NCBI GenBank assembly: GCA_963678705.1
Contig: OY783213.1
Span: 15,194,451-15,258,450, forward strand
DNA: 64,000 bases
From: Panorpa germanica
Lineage: Eukaryota; Arthropoda; Insecta; Mecoptera; Panorpidae
Reading direction: 5' to 3'
Both the position numbers and the translations under genes were made by a program. The first letter of the stretch is position 1. The number at the start of each line of letters is the position of its first letter. The notes under the pieces were generated by a model. It did not search any database. It was not told where the DNA came from and worked only from the letters and a program-made list of their open reading frames with translations. Positions 38,414 through 48,882 of the stretch are shown piece by piece.

Positions 38414-40127
38414 TTTATCTTTGGCTAAAGGATAAAAAAAAAATATTGGATTAACAAAAAAGCAACTTTGTTGGTTTTATAGTTGTAAAAAGAACTCATT
38501 TTCTATTATACAAAGATTGCACTATAATCAATTATAGATTTTTCATTATGTTCGATAACATTTTCCTATATTTCTGTTAATTTCACAATTCAGCGTTTAA
38601 AGATCTTATGTTTCTTATTATCAAAAAACTGAAACAAGAACGATCGTTAATGAAACTTTTATTATTCAAAGTGTAAACTTCGAAATAAATGGTAATCTGA
38701 TATTGCATTATTAGGGATTGTCCGGCAGGCACTACCAAGCAATACCTTATCAGGAATAACCCAACGGAGCTCAAATCAGGCCCTTGTAAGATTAACCCAA
38801 CCGGGTAATTATAAGAACATATTACATAAGATCCTGATCGGGTTGTCATCAGATTATCATGTTCAGAATGTACCAGACAGGGCCCTTATCAGACCTGACA
38901 GGGAATAACAAGATTCGATCCGCCTCATTTTATGTAATATGCAATTACAAAATACATTTCAATATTTACTATATATAAAACTGCATAACTAGCAATATTT
39001 GAATACCCTTAAAATATCATATTTATTTATATATAAATATGTTAGTCTGACGAGATGTTGCTATAATGCCAATCTCAAGGCAATAACGTATTTGCTAAAT
39101 TATTATATGTTTTTGTAATTCAACCTCGAGTGAAATCGATTAAGAACCACTGAATCAATTAATACCAACACCATTATTTGAACAATAAATTCAATATTTT
39201 AAAAGTACAAAGGGTGAAGAAGGGGTATAAACTACAAACAGTTCAAGTTGATACTAATTGCAGCCGTTAACGATTCTTGTTTTCTCAACCATAGCTGTCC
39301 TGGACACACTCGTTCCATCCACTTATTGATTTTACATGAATAGTGACTGACTCATTAATAAAATAATAATAAAACTGTGTCAAATTACTTGGATAACGGT
39401 TTAAATCGATAAAATACGAGTACAGACAGATAAAGTACTAGAGAAGTATGACGTCAGAGACTTAGTGGTATCATATGTCGACTGCGCCATTAATTATTGA
39501 TGAAACGGATGGCTCGGCTTGTTGACGTAGTTCTATGTTTCCGGTCATCTTTATACATTATAAATATTTTTATTTGGAAGTAATGGAATATGTGCTTAAT
39601 ACAATAGGTCATTATCTTTGAAATTAACGGTCTATTTAACATTCATTCCAAGTAGATTTTATACCACGATATTTAACTGAACGGCATATAAATTGACTGC
39701 ATATAAATGCAGCTAGCACAAGCGTTAGAATCAGCTTAAAATTCATCATATTACTTGTCATTTACTTCACTGTCTTGTATGAAAAATTGTTGCCGTCGTT
39801 TTGGATTTTTTATTTTTGCAAAGCGCAGTTTTATTTTTATGGTCTATCGCAAAATGGGTGTCTGTCTTAACCTCATGTACCGGAAGTTTAAAAAAAAAAG
39901 TGCAAGAAGAAGATGGAAACATTTTTCTTGCATTAATCAATTAAATTCGGTAATGAATTTTGTATTTTTTCTATTTTTATGAAATTAATTTATTCACCAT
40001 ACGCAAATTAAATATAATGAAATTAGACATGAATTATTTAAACTATAATTCACACAAATACGTCAAATAAATTATGTTACATAAATTTCATGGTCTTCTA
40101 CCGCACCTCCTACTTCCCTGTCCTCAT
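38414..40127. other. Non-coding stretch
   Basis: 38690-38935 is GC-richer with repeated AACCCAAC and GGCCCTT motifs, perhaps a decayed repeat. A 75-codon plus frame at 39755-39982 has a basic C-terminal part (KKKSARRRWKHF) that loosely recalls DNA-binding or DDE transposase segments, but is too weak to name. Confidence 0.4.
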
Positions 40128-40269
40128 TGTCACACATTGCGGAACCTCGGCCCATGTTGTGACGTAACACATTCAAATTTAAAAAAAAAATTGCCTTATT
40201 TCGTTTTTTGGTCTTGTTTGAATTGTTTTGGTCTCTGTGTCACTCATCCCTTCTTTGGATGTGACGTAA
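40128..40269 (+). repeat. Two TGTCAC...GTGACGTAA units
   Basis: Unit one, 40128-40167, runs from TGTCACACAT to TTGTGACGTAA. Unit two, 40238-40269, runs from TGTCACTCAT to ATGTGACGTAA. Each unit is itself a weak inverted repeat (TGTCAC and GTGACG). The enclosing 71-codon plus frame is probably not a gene. These may be the ends of a small mobile element, or a pair of CRE-like (TGACGTAA) sites. Confidence 0.5.
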
Positions 40270-40488
40270 ATAATAGATGGCCCCCCTAAAGTGTAACTTT
40301 TACGTAAAGAACTTTACCCAATTTATAACATTCAGTGATGTATTTAATTATAATAATCAGTTTTTAAAATTGGAAACCCTTTTAGATTAAACATTACTAA
40401 GTTTTATTAAAAAATATATAAAAAGGATTGGAGATATGTTTTATGTTTATCGGAAAAACGTTCAAATGATTTACATATAATACATACA

Positions 40489-40736
40489 TTCGCAGACCTG
40501 AAAAAAATGCTCTCCGGTAAGAAATTTCGCACGAATGAAGAGGTTATCGCTGAAACTGAGGCCAATTTTGAGGCAAAAGATAAATCGTTCTACAAAAGTG
40601 GTATTGAAATGTTAGAGCGGCGCTGGAATGATTGCGTTGCTCTTGATGGAGATTACGTTTATGAATAAAGCTAATTTTGAACCAAAAAAACTGTGTTTTC
40701 TTTGTTAGGCCCGGGACTTTTCAGCCCATGTGCTAT
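40489..40736 (+). pseudogene. mariner transposase remnant, C-terminal part, with 3' end
   Basis: The frame reads FADLKKMLSGKKFRTNEEVI and then AETEANFEAKDKSFYKSG, IEMLERRWNDCVALDGDYVY and E, with the stop at 40666-40668. The pattern GKKF-NEEVIAETEA-FEAKDKSFY--GIE-LE-RW--C-AL-GDYV is the C-terminal tail of mariner transposases after the third catalytic Asp. About 60 of roughly 345 residues remain. Upstream the frame stays open but no longer resembles the family, so the catalytic motifs are lost. Downstream, GGCCCGGGACTTTTCAGCCC (about 40708-40727) looks like the mariner 3' terminal repeat just after the stop. The remnant is inactive. Confidence 0.85.
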
Positions 40737-41665
40737 AATATTACACTGGATAGAAAGAAATATGAAAATTAGAGGAAGAGTTCTCAACATTTAAGGAAAA
40801 TTAAGTGCTTGCGGATGGAGTCTTCAGACAATACCTTCTGCGCACACTACCGCGATCCTCCTAAGGTTATCAGTAAACAAAAATTTTACAAACATTTTTC
40901 TATAATAAAATTTCCATTATGTTCCATGTGTGTTCGCCTATTTGTGTTCTTTGCCGAATGTCAGATTCCTACGCTTTGATGTATTTTATTCATCGCTACT
41001 AGACCGAAAATGTTCGTATTCGAATAAGTTCGTGAATGAACTTTGTGAACACGAACTATGTATGCAACTACTGTCATACCAGTAATATTGAGCATTCGTA
41101 TCCGAACACGCATGTATGGACGTAGGGTTCGCCATACAATAAAAATAGCTACAATATATATATACATATATATACATAGAGTAGTTAGTATATTTTACAA
41201 TTATTCTACGAATGTCAATTAATCTATTCAGTGTACGTCACAATAGTCTCTTCTAACAGCATACAGTTCAACATTTTAATTTTATTTGTTTATTTATACT
41301 TGCATGGTAGGGTACCACATATGGCTACATTTCTATTGCAGGCTAGAGCCCTTCATACCATGCACCCATGTTGTGCAACGCCTGGCTTCGCTATTGCCGA
41401 GAACTATTATATACTCAGTAAACAATATACAGACTTACATTATATACACTTTTTAGTTTTTACTGCATCACTGTGAGGTTTTCGAGTTCGCATGGTATTC
41501 CCAAATAAGTGGAGCTTAGTTTTAAAAAAAAGGATTACATTAACTTTCAATATACAGTAGGTTTTTCCTAAATCAGTCTCCAAATTTTTTTAATCGTTCA
41601 GCCGTATAAACAAAAAGACTATTTGAGCAAACATCGGGGAGTCACTTTCGTTTAAAGGTTACACT
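40737..41665. other. Non-coding stretch
   Basis: It contains a (TA)n-like run around 41150-41176 and several short TTCG/CGAA-containing motifs near 41010-41060. The frame at 41231-41476 has no recognisable domain. No gene is called. Confidence 0.45.
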
Positions 41666-41799
41666 GATTCTCGACTTTCGTGCACTATTATTGTAAGAGA
41701 AACCTCTTCTTCTTCTCATGCCCAATTACCAAACGATTTTTTCGAAAAATAAGAATAGTTTTCATCATATCACTAGTGAGCGAATATCAAGAATAATGC
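41666..41799. mobile_element. Family I inverted-repeat element
   Basis: GATTCTCGACTTTCGTGCAC at the left faces GTGAGCGAATATCAAGAATA at the right; inverted, ATTCTCGACTTTCGTGCACTA and its partner agree at about 16 of 21 positions in overlapping segments. At 134 bp it is MITE-sized. The end at 15742-15795 belongs to the same family. Confidence 0.5.
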
Positions 41800-41900
41800 A
41801 AAAGAAAATCCCTTTCTTTGAAATATAAAGAAGTACTATTTTTTGACATTAGAACGAAATTTGATGTGAAAAAGTGTAAGTGTAGATGGCAAAGGTAAGA

Positions 41901-41958
41901 AAGAGAAGAGATGACAAGAGAAGAGATGACAAGAGAAGAGAAGAGACGAAATGAAGAG
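41901..41958 (+). repeat. 17-bp tandem repeat in purine-rich tract
   Basis: AGAGAAGAGATGACAAG is repeated in tandem, followed by degenerate GAGAAGA units, in a purine-rich tract that extends to about 42040. The two minus frames over it are low-complexity Ser/Leu/Phe shadows. Confidence 0.75.
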
Positions 41959-42165
41959 AAGAGAAAGACGAAAAACCGGAACAAGATAAATTTTGATTTT
42001 TAGGAAACGACGAAAGGGAGTAGAGGAGAAAGAAAAACAAGCGATGATGACAATAGCAGACAGAAATGTTTTGATTGTTCTTTTCTAATATTCATATTAG
42101 TAAGTAAGGAATAAAGAAACTGTAAAACAAAGAATGTAAGGCCTAACGGTAAGAGACATTAAATA

Positions 42166-42350
42166 TAGTTCAAATTATGAGAATTCGACTGCGACTTATA
42201 CTTAAACGATTATAAGACCCGTATAAATCTATGAAACGATAATGAGTTTTATCTTATTCGTTTCTAAATAGATTATAGAATAATAGGCAGTTTATACCGC
42301 ACAATTTATTTTAAGTGTGAGTTGCCGCCGAACTCTCGTAATTTGAACTA
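42166..42350. mobile_element. Family C element, complete
   Basis: TAGTTCAAATTATGAGAATT at the left faces the inverse GAACTCTCGTAATTTGAACTA at the right, with the GGCGGC-type block and CTCA/TGAG further in. The left end is preceded by TA. At 185 bp it is about 30 bp shorter than the copies at 51499 and 52358 and its middle runs in the opposite orientation to theirs. A TA target site again suggests a Tc1/mariner-type MITE. Confidence 0.8.
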
Positions 42351-42518
42351 TGCATATTAAATTTTTATTTTAAAAAATTGAACTTCAAATCGAGAAACCA
42401 AGATTTCATTAACAAAAGTCAGATTATTATATGTTTCATCCAAATTTAAGTAGGAAAACATAGTTCAGAAATGAATCCCGCAAAATTATTTTTAATTATT
42501 ATTATTATTTATTAAAAA

Positions 42519-42551
42519 TGATTCATCGCCGAACTCTCATAATTTGAACTA
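42519..42551. mobile_element. Family C element, solo end
   Basis: TGATTCATCGCCGAACTCTC followed by ATAATTTGAACTA matches the right terminal repeat of family C and is followed by TA. It lies 168 bp beyond the complete copy, so two insertions or one deletion derivative are possible. Confidence 0.75.
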
Positions 42552-42637
42552 TAAATGCATACATACAAATAGATTTAAGTTGATCACCGGCTGAAATGTT
42601 GTTTACATTATTGTTCAAAATTTGAACCGAATCGTTC

Positions 42638-42788
42638 TATTTATAAGTGGCCTTTTAAACGATCAAATCAGATCTTGAATTAGTTTAAGACAACAATTTG
42701 AACGACGGATCTGAACCTGAAAGTATACACACTATAATGTCAGATTTAAGATCGAATCAGACTCTGATATAAGTCGCAAAAGGCCTTA
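42638..42788. mobile_element. Possible degraded inverted-repeat element
   Basis: AAGTGGCCTTTTAAACGATC and AATCAGATCTTGA on the left face GATCGAATCAGACTCTGATA and TCGCAAAAGGCCTTA on the right, an imperfect long inverted repeat sharing GGCCTTTT and GATCGAATCAGA-type blocks. No second copy was seen. Confidence 0.35.
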
Positions 42789-43101
42789 AGTATATTCAAT
42801 AAAGGATGGTGATATTTCTATTCTAAATCTAAAGAACAATCTCTGAGGTTAGTAACGAAATGCAATATCTGCAAATGTCACCAAAATATTGAATTCTCTA
42901 TTGATTTAAAATGACCGTTCCTGTTGAAAGACCCTACATATCCTTTTTGTGTTATATTATGTAGTATAACTTCCTTTATTCGTTGCTTATCAACAAATGA
43001 ATTTTCCGTGAAAGATAATATTGTTATCGTACCAATTAGGCTTTTGTTTTTAAATAAAAATAATTTGTAACAGTTTCTACATAAAAAAAATATGCCATAA
43101 C

Positions 43102-43380
43102 ATGTCTACCATATATTTTAGTAATAACACTAATTTTGTTATACGGCTAGAGCTATACATTACTGTGACTCTAATTTACAAAATAATTGCAAACCATTCC
43201 AACGAGTACAGAGCACGAGTGTGTCATGCCTGTGGTTCTCTTATCAATATACGAGCATTATCTATAAAAACAAAGCCAACATTAAAATACTGGTTTAGCC
43301 AAGTTCAGGCGAATACTAATTCAAAACCAATTGAACAAACAAAAAATATACGTAAAAGAATGTAAATATTATAAAATAAA
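43102..43380 (+). CDS. Hypothetical terminal exon or repeat ORF
   Basis: An 87-codon frame at 43102-43365 begins at ATG and ends NTNSKPIEQTKNIRKRM. It contains a CHAC (CxxC) pair in VCHACGSLINIRALSIKTKP and a hydrophilic, basic tail. Codon and residue composition look more protein-like than other frames in this window. A possible splice acceptor (CCATATATTTTAG, to 43122) lies inside the frame and a canonical AATAAA is at 43375-43380, ten bases after the stop. I do not recognise a domain. It could be the last exon of a gene, a transposon ORF piece, or chance. No upstream exon was found. Confidence 0.3.
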
Positions 43381-43519
43381 TGTTTTCTTTTAATAACTGC
43401 GTTCTAATTTAATAATTGTATATATTATGATTAGAGTTGATAAGTTTAGTTAAAAATTAGTCAGAAAATAAAGAATTGTTGTTGTTAATATAAGTAGGTG
43501 TCGTGTTACTTTGATTCAT

Positions 43520-43590
43520 ATTGGAACAGACTGCGTGCGAAGTCGACTAATATCAACAGGGTGTATTGGAGTTGTTTCGCATTACCAACT
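43520..43590 (+). mobile_element. Family F fragment
   Basis: ATTGGAACAGACTGCGTGCG followed by GGGTGTATTGGAGTTGTTTC and GCATTA matches the left part of the family F copies at 16051 and 36032. The rest is missing. Confidence 0.55.
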
Positions 43591-43650
43591 TGTTGGGATA
43601 GGTGCGATAGTGGTACCAATGTCCTCCTTGTGAGTACGATCTCGTATATA

Positions 43651-43836
43651 ATGCCAGTTCACACCAGAGAGACAGATCAATAAAACACGAACAAAAACAG
43701 TTTTTTTTCTGAACAAAAACACTAATGTTTACACCAAAGAGACAGTTCTTAAAACAATTTTGTCTTTAAAAACTGTTTTAATAAACAAAGTACATTTCCA
43801 TCTGAAGTCGGTAAGATCAAAGGAAAAAATCCACAA
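43651..43836 (+). mobile_element. Family B element with doubled end motif
   Basis: Outer terminal motif ATGCCAGTTCACACCAGAGA (from 43651), then AAAACACGAACAAAAACAG, then an inner motif ATGTTTACACCAAAGAGACA (43725-43744), then the internal block with GTAAGATCAAAGG at the right. It is homologous to 4750-4872 and 23538-23853. The other terminus is absent. Confidence 0.75.
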
Positions 43837-46044
43837 TAAGAGATACAGAATGACCGTGATATTTGTAAACGAACTTCTCAAATACCCTGTTCTGTGAATA
43901 TAGTTTATAACACATATATACTGGATGTTCTATAAATGTAATTCCCATAAAATCCTTTTAAAGTGTCGCAAGTGCTCTTTATGCTTTTGCACTTCGTGTG
44001 GTTGCAGTTGAGGAACGATGAGGCTGCTCATCAATTGTTGATGATGATGATAACTACGATGATGACGGTACTAGGTAGGTACACCTTCGTTGAACGAACA
44101 ATGAATTCCCATATGCAACCACAACAAAGTTTGCAAATTATACAGGTGGTGGTGATGACGGTGACATAAGATTGAAACTCTCATAATATTATTTAATAAT
44201 TTGATGTTGAGAATATTTATAATAAATATTTATAAACAAATATTGCATCATTTTAATTATGTTTTAAGTTTCATTGTGTGAAATAGGACAATTAAGAATG
44301 GATGGTCTGTTGAAAAGGCAAGGACAAACATAACATTATAGCCTAAAGAAAAGATGGAAGTGTATTGTTTAATGAATGAATGCCTGCATTGTGACATAGT
44401 GCATGCCTTTGTAAACCACGGTTTCAAAAATCATAAAATTTTGAGCATTTACGAAGAATCGATCTATTATGTGGAAGACAAAAGAAGTTCCATGAATTTT
44501 TAAGTCAACATAATTATTTAAAACACAAATATTATAGCTAGAAAAATAATAAAACTAACCAAAATAAGGGGCCATAAAAATATATAGGGAGATCGTATAC
44601 TGGAGAAAAGCTCGTCTTACAACCGGCATTGTCGGCAGAAGTGACCATTGCGGAATCGTTTCAAATTTTTTTAAAATGTCACAGTTTCCTGTAAACGAAC
44701 ATAATAGCTGAAGAGTAATATCGGGAATTCCTTTTTTGTTTAAACGATTGTTGTTTGAAAAAGAAACGGTAGATTTTTGGCTAAAATTTAAAGTGTTAGC
44801 GCTAATTGGAACTATGAATGCTCCCATACCATTAGATGCCCATTCATGAGTGATGCTGATGCAACTGTTTCTAACATACTTAAGTTGATGTAATTGACTT
44901 AAGGAAATGTGAATTCAACACGAGACATTGGACACTTCGGTTAAGAGATCTGATAATATACATATTCGATTGGAATTGAATATTAATAAATGAATATTAT
45001 AAAAGACTTTTGAGAGAGGTCTAACAAAAATTAGCCTTCTTTCCAAAGGAACGTGACATTTAGTTGAAGAAGCCTAAGGTATTCCATAGATAAAAGTATA
45101 AATATGATATGTATGTATCTATGATTTGGTACTAAAAGGACCAATGCCATTTTTTCTCTTTAAAATATTACGTTCTTATAAACATGCATTACATAATCAC
45201 ATTCTATGCAAACTACATATAAAATTTTCGTCTTTCCCTAATATAATCCTACATAAGCTTTGAATATATAATACAATATTTCAAATTTTCATTTATTGTG
45301 TTATTATAAGTAGTATATAAACATTAGTAAAACATTCTCACAATATTTGCTGTGAAATGTAAACAAATCGTTAAAGACGCATATAATACTCGTATACTGA
45401 TATCCAATACATAGACTACATAGACTCCCCATTTCTACTGCTTGGTGAGTGCTCACAAAGTTTATAAAAGCAGGGAGTTTGTTTCATAATTTAATGAAAA
45501 ATATACAGTTACATAGAACTTTATGAGTATGATACATAGGGAAATATATAGTTTAGCGAAACGATAGTGACGTATTTCAAAATCCAGGTAATACTAGATG
45601 GTATCATATTATCGATATATTCGATTAAAACAAAAACTTTCTCTATTACGTAGGTACATAAAATAGCACTTACGTTAGCACTTAGATGTATAAATAAGTT
45701 AATCTTGCAGGAAATAATTTATGAAAGGATTTTTTTCTTGTATATTTGTTTTAGTACATCATCAAATAATCTTTCTCCTATTATATTTTTAATGGTCTAT
45801 GTCATTAAATCTATATAAGTATTAAAGCAATACATATGTAATGGATATTATTTTGTATCAATACAATCATTATCTAAAGCAGTGCTGGTGAACTTATGTC
45901 ACGCCAATAGGTTTAAGCTAATCATGACTAGATAGAAAGAAAAGATCATTGGAGATGGATGAGAAGATAAAAGAAAAAATTTGGTAAACTACATCATGAA
46001 CTAAGCAACATATATAAAATTTAGGTTTGCTAATATAAAGTAGT
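43837..46044. other. Non-coding stretch with unrecognised small frames
   Basis: A 49-codon plus frame at 44354-44503 (from MEVYCLMNECLHCDIVHAF) and a 90-codon minus frame at 44555-44827 look moderately protein-like but carry no domain I can name; they may be decayed transposon pieces. GATGATGATGA near 44040 is a short simple repeat. 45000-46044 shows nothing. Confidence 0.4.
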
Positions 46045-46548
46045 TTACCTAATTTTTTTAAGAGCAATTTGCAAGGTGGTAGCTTTTAACAAAATATGTA
46101 AAACATATATAAATGGAGGAGAGTAGAAAGGAGGGTGGAAGAGGATGAACAGTGTAGTACTTTGAAAGGAATGAAATGGCCAAAGAAAGGAAGAGAGAAG
46201 AAGGCACAATTGTGGAAGAGGAGCTAAGGAGCAGAGACAGAGAGATACAGCAACAGCAAAGAATGGAAAAAGTTCATAATAGCAAATATAATGAAAAATA
46301 CAAGATAAAACTAAATTCGCCAATAAGGCCCATTCCACAGAAATCTTGACGAACAGCTTTCTAATACCTAATTTCTTTTTACCCGTTTTTAGTGACAGAA
46401 AGCCCGCTACCGCATTAGTTTGTTGGAATCTTGGTGTGGACCTGTCAACATGCCAGTAGCTTCGTTTAACATATGGTTCACCCTGTAGACCGACTGCCGA
46501 CCTGCCGCTGCATGAAACTACTAACCACAGGCATTTTCTAGTTTCCAT
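46045..46548 (-). other. Longest open frame in window, probably not a gene
   Basis: This 167-codon frame starts at ATG. Its C-terminal half is a hydrophobic, low-complexity Leu/Phe/Cys/Pro translation of a purine-rich plus-strand tract (about 46110-46270), an artefact pattern also seen at 27655-27930 and 41880-42040. The N-terminal 70 residues (with KTGKKKLGIRKL) come from a GC-richer segment (46330-46550) and might derive from a repeat. I recognise no domain and see no promoter or poly(A) context. Confidence 0.3.
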
Positions 46549-47724
46549 AGCATACCAGTTCCGGTTGTTATCTACAGCACGTGTTGAATATTACACTTTT
46601 CGAAATACCCATAGCATTTTGTACATATTTATTATATTACACTTTGTTATCAAATTATAGCTAATTTATTAAACCAGAAATAAACCTCCATTATTTAAAA
46701 GCTATTATATGTATAACTCTACGTAAATTAAAATAAAAGGAACCATAAATTGCCCAAATTTGGATTGAGTCAACAAATATACAGAAATATTTTTTAAATT
46801 TTTTAAAGAGCGCACCATTCAGTCGGTTGATGTCGTAGCGGAGCGTTAGTGGTCTCGTTCGAGAGGCGGGACAATAAAGTTTTGTCCCGACACAGTTCGC
46901 TTTAATTTTATTTAGCCCCGTTGACCCCTGTCCCGGACCGGAAATCAATTTTTACGTGGGTCACTAACAATAAAATTTTAATATTGGTCATACTGTTTGT
47001 GTCTGTTGTGAATTTTTTATTCACTACATCATAAGTAACAAACATGACAACTTTTATACTGGTAGTCAGATGTGCAACATCTTGTGCAACACAGCTCCAC
47101 CAAATCCATAGTTAAGATAAAAATCACGTAAATTCCGAACATCTTAGTTTAGCATAACAAATAGAAAAAAAAATGGAAAAATAGATTCAAATAACATAAA
47201 TATTTGATAAAGCTGCGATTTTCATATCACCAAACCCTCCCCTCGTTCTCACTTCACCCTTAGCACCGTTCACCTAAGCTGGGCGAACGTAGCGCTGCAG
47301 GTTGTGGCAGATTGTACAATGAAGTGTCGGAGTGTCGCGTATAATATAGGTCACATGTGGTAAGGGTCATAGCGTCACAGTGGGTCGAGGGAGACTGGGA
47401 TGATGAAATAGGGATGAGGAATGAGGGTGGAGTGGTATTACAACGTACTCTATGCCAAATTTTAAATACACAAATACACGTTGGTGGAATAGCTAATAAG
47501 TTTTGAACGAATGGATTTATCGGATTTGTACTAAATAAATTAAATGTAATTATACACATTTGTAAAAGTAAAATGTGTACACTACGTTCCAAAAACGTGT
47601 AGCTTATAAAAAGATATGTTTTTTATATCATAACATTGGTTAAAGAAATGGTTTTGATGGAGATTTGCTAGCATTTGTGTCTACCGTATTCTACTTCTAT
47701 GGATAAGAGTTCTGTTTTGAATAT
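46549..47724. other. Non-coding stretch with GC-richer patches
   Basis: 46800-46935 and 47220-47450 are GC-richer. The first holds the hairpin at 46867-46889 and a faint tRNA-like arrangement (TAGCGGAGCGTTAGTGG, then GTTCGCTTT) that is too weak to call a SINE. The second gives a 110-codon minus frame (47260-47592) without recognisable content. Confidence 0.4.
46867..46889. repeat. CGGGACAA hairpin
   Basis: CGGGACAA (46867-46874) and TTGTCCCG (46882-46889) form an 8-bp GC-rich stem with a 7-nt loop, just before a run of further GC-rich sequence. Likely part of a decayed repeat. Confidence 0.6.
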
Positions 47725-47762
47725 GCTATCTCTTTTACGCTCTGTTGTATAAAAGAGATAGC
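47725..47762. repeat. Perfect 13-bp hairpin
   Basis: GCTATCTCTTTTA (47725-47737) and TAAAAGAGATAGC (47750-47762) are exact inverse complements with a 12-nt loop. It lies 12 bp before the truncated family A copy. It could be the remnant of a small inverted-repeat element. Confidence 0.75.
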
Positions 47763-47774
47763 AACTTAGCGAGC

Positions 47775-47967
47775 GTGATGTCATACGCCTTGAAATGTTC
47801 TACAACGTTGAATAATTAAAGAGACAAAATGACTTTTTTAATTGTTAATATCTCTTAACATATAAGTAGTTATTAAAATATAATTGGGCATTTGAGGTTC
47901 TAGTAACCAACTTTATCAATATAAAGTACAGTTTCACATAAATTAAGACATAGGACATAATCCCATT
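47775..47967 (+). mobile_element. Family A element, 5'-truncated
   Basis: It matches about 4022-4215 of the complete element: GTGATGTCA, ACAACGTTGAAT, TTAAAGAGACAAAATGACTT, GGTTCTAGTAACCAACTTTA and ATTAAGACATAGGACA. The right end is degraded to TAATCCCATT and the left half is absent. Confidence 0.85.
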
Positions 47968-48700
47968 CTTAGGGTCATGGTGAAACATGTCTTTACATAA
48001 AAAAAAGCCTTATGTACTCGTAATTTCACCTGGTAGTATACGTCAAGTTAATTAACTTAAGTATGCGATGCCGCCTTGAAATTACATCAGTTAGACTAGT
48101 GTGGACCTGTTTAATTAATACATTACTGTAACTAACACGTACACGCTTCTAGTTTTCTGTTATCAGCCATTGTTTAATCTGATAAGATATATATTATGTT
48201 TACTTTAAACATATACTAAACGGATTGCAAATTGTATAAATATTTATTGAATAATAAAAGTATTAATTAATATTTATTTGTTTTGTGTATATATTACTTA
48301 GTATTGTATATAACTACCATTCCAGTTTTAAAACAAAATTAGTAGTATGAACATACAAAATACATTTTCGTTTGATCGTAATATTGAACCAATGTATTTG
48401 GTATATCAAATTCTAGTTTCTGCTACATTATTTATTTATACAGATATATTATAACCAACTGTTTCATTAATTGAACCAGTTCGCAGCGGATAATTATCGT
48501 AATATCATTAATATTTCATAGGAATATTTAATTTGCTCGCAAAGTGGAGCGCAAAATATACTGTTGAATTTTAATTAGACAGCTTTATTTGTACTTTAAT
48601 TATAACTATGGTAATTTTAAATAAAATGTTTTATTTTATGTTATATGATAATGTGTTTTTTATTTCATTTATTTAACGTTGGCCTTTTACTTGTTTTTAT
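47968..48700. other. AT-rich non-coding stretch
   Basis: Nothing recognisable is seen. Confidence 0.55.
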
Positions 48701-48882
48701 TTTGTCGTGGTCTCATATATGTGAACTACACCACTGCCTAATAAATGACTGATTATGTATGTACATAATCAATTTACCTTAATAACAACCAAACCCAAAA
48801 AATATAACTCGTATCCGGGCATCGAATACTAAGACACACCAAACAGCGTCAAGCAAAAATGCTCTCACTCACTGTGTCATCA
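48701..48882 (-). mobile_element. tRNA-derived SINE-like repeat
   Basis: Read on the minus strand, the element begins GATGACACAGTGAGTGAGAG, an A-box-like segment. About 50 nt later follows GTATTCGATGCCCGG (B box, plus positions 48815-48829), the spacing of the internal RNA polymerase III promoter of tRNA genes. A non-tRNA body follows (TTTTTTGGGTTTGG...CATATATGAGACC). The copy at 56526-56690 has the same order of blocks in the same orientation. The A box is imperfect and no tail repeat is clear, so this is an old, inactive copy. Confidence 0.55.

Noticed and set aside
39755-39982. Basic peptide KKKSARRRWKHF resembling a transposase or DNA-binding segment
   Set aside because: The similarity is only composition and a few residues, with no second motif nearby.
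46045-46548. 167-codon frame, the longest in the window
   Set aside because: Half of it is the hydrophobic translation of the complement of a purine-rich tract. There is no recognisable domain and no gene context, so it is reported only as a doubtful open frame.
46833-46935. tRNA-like A and B box arrangement
   Set aside because: The B box is poor and the GC-rich hairpin interrupts the expected tRNA fold; no second copy was seen.
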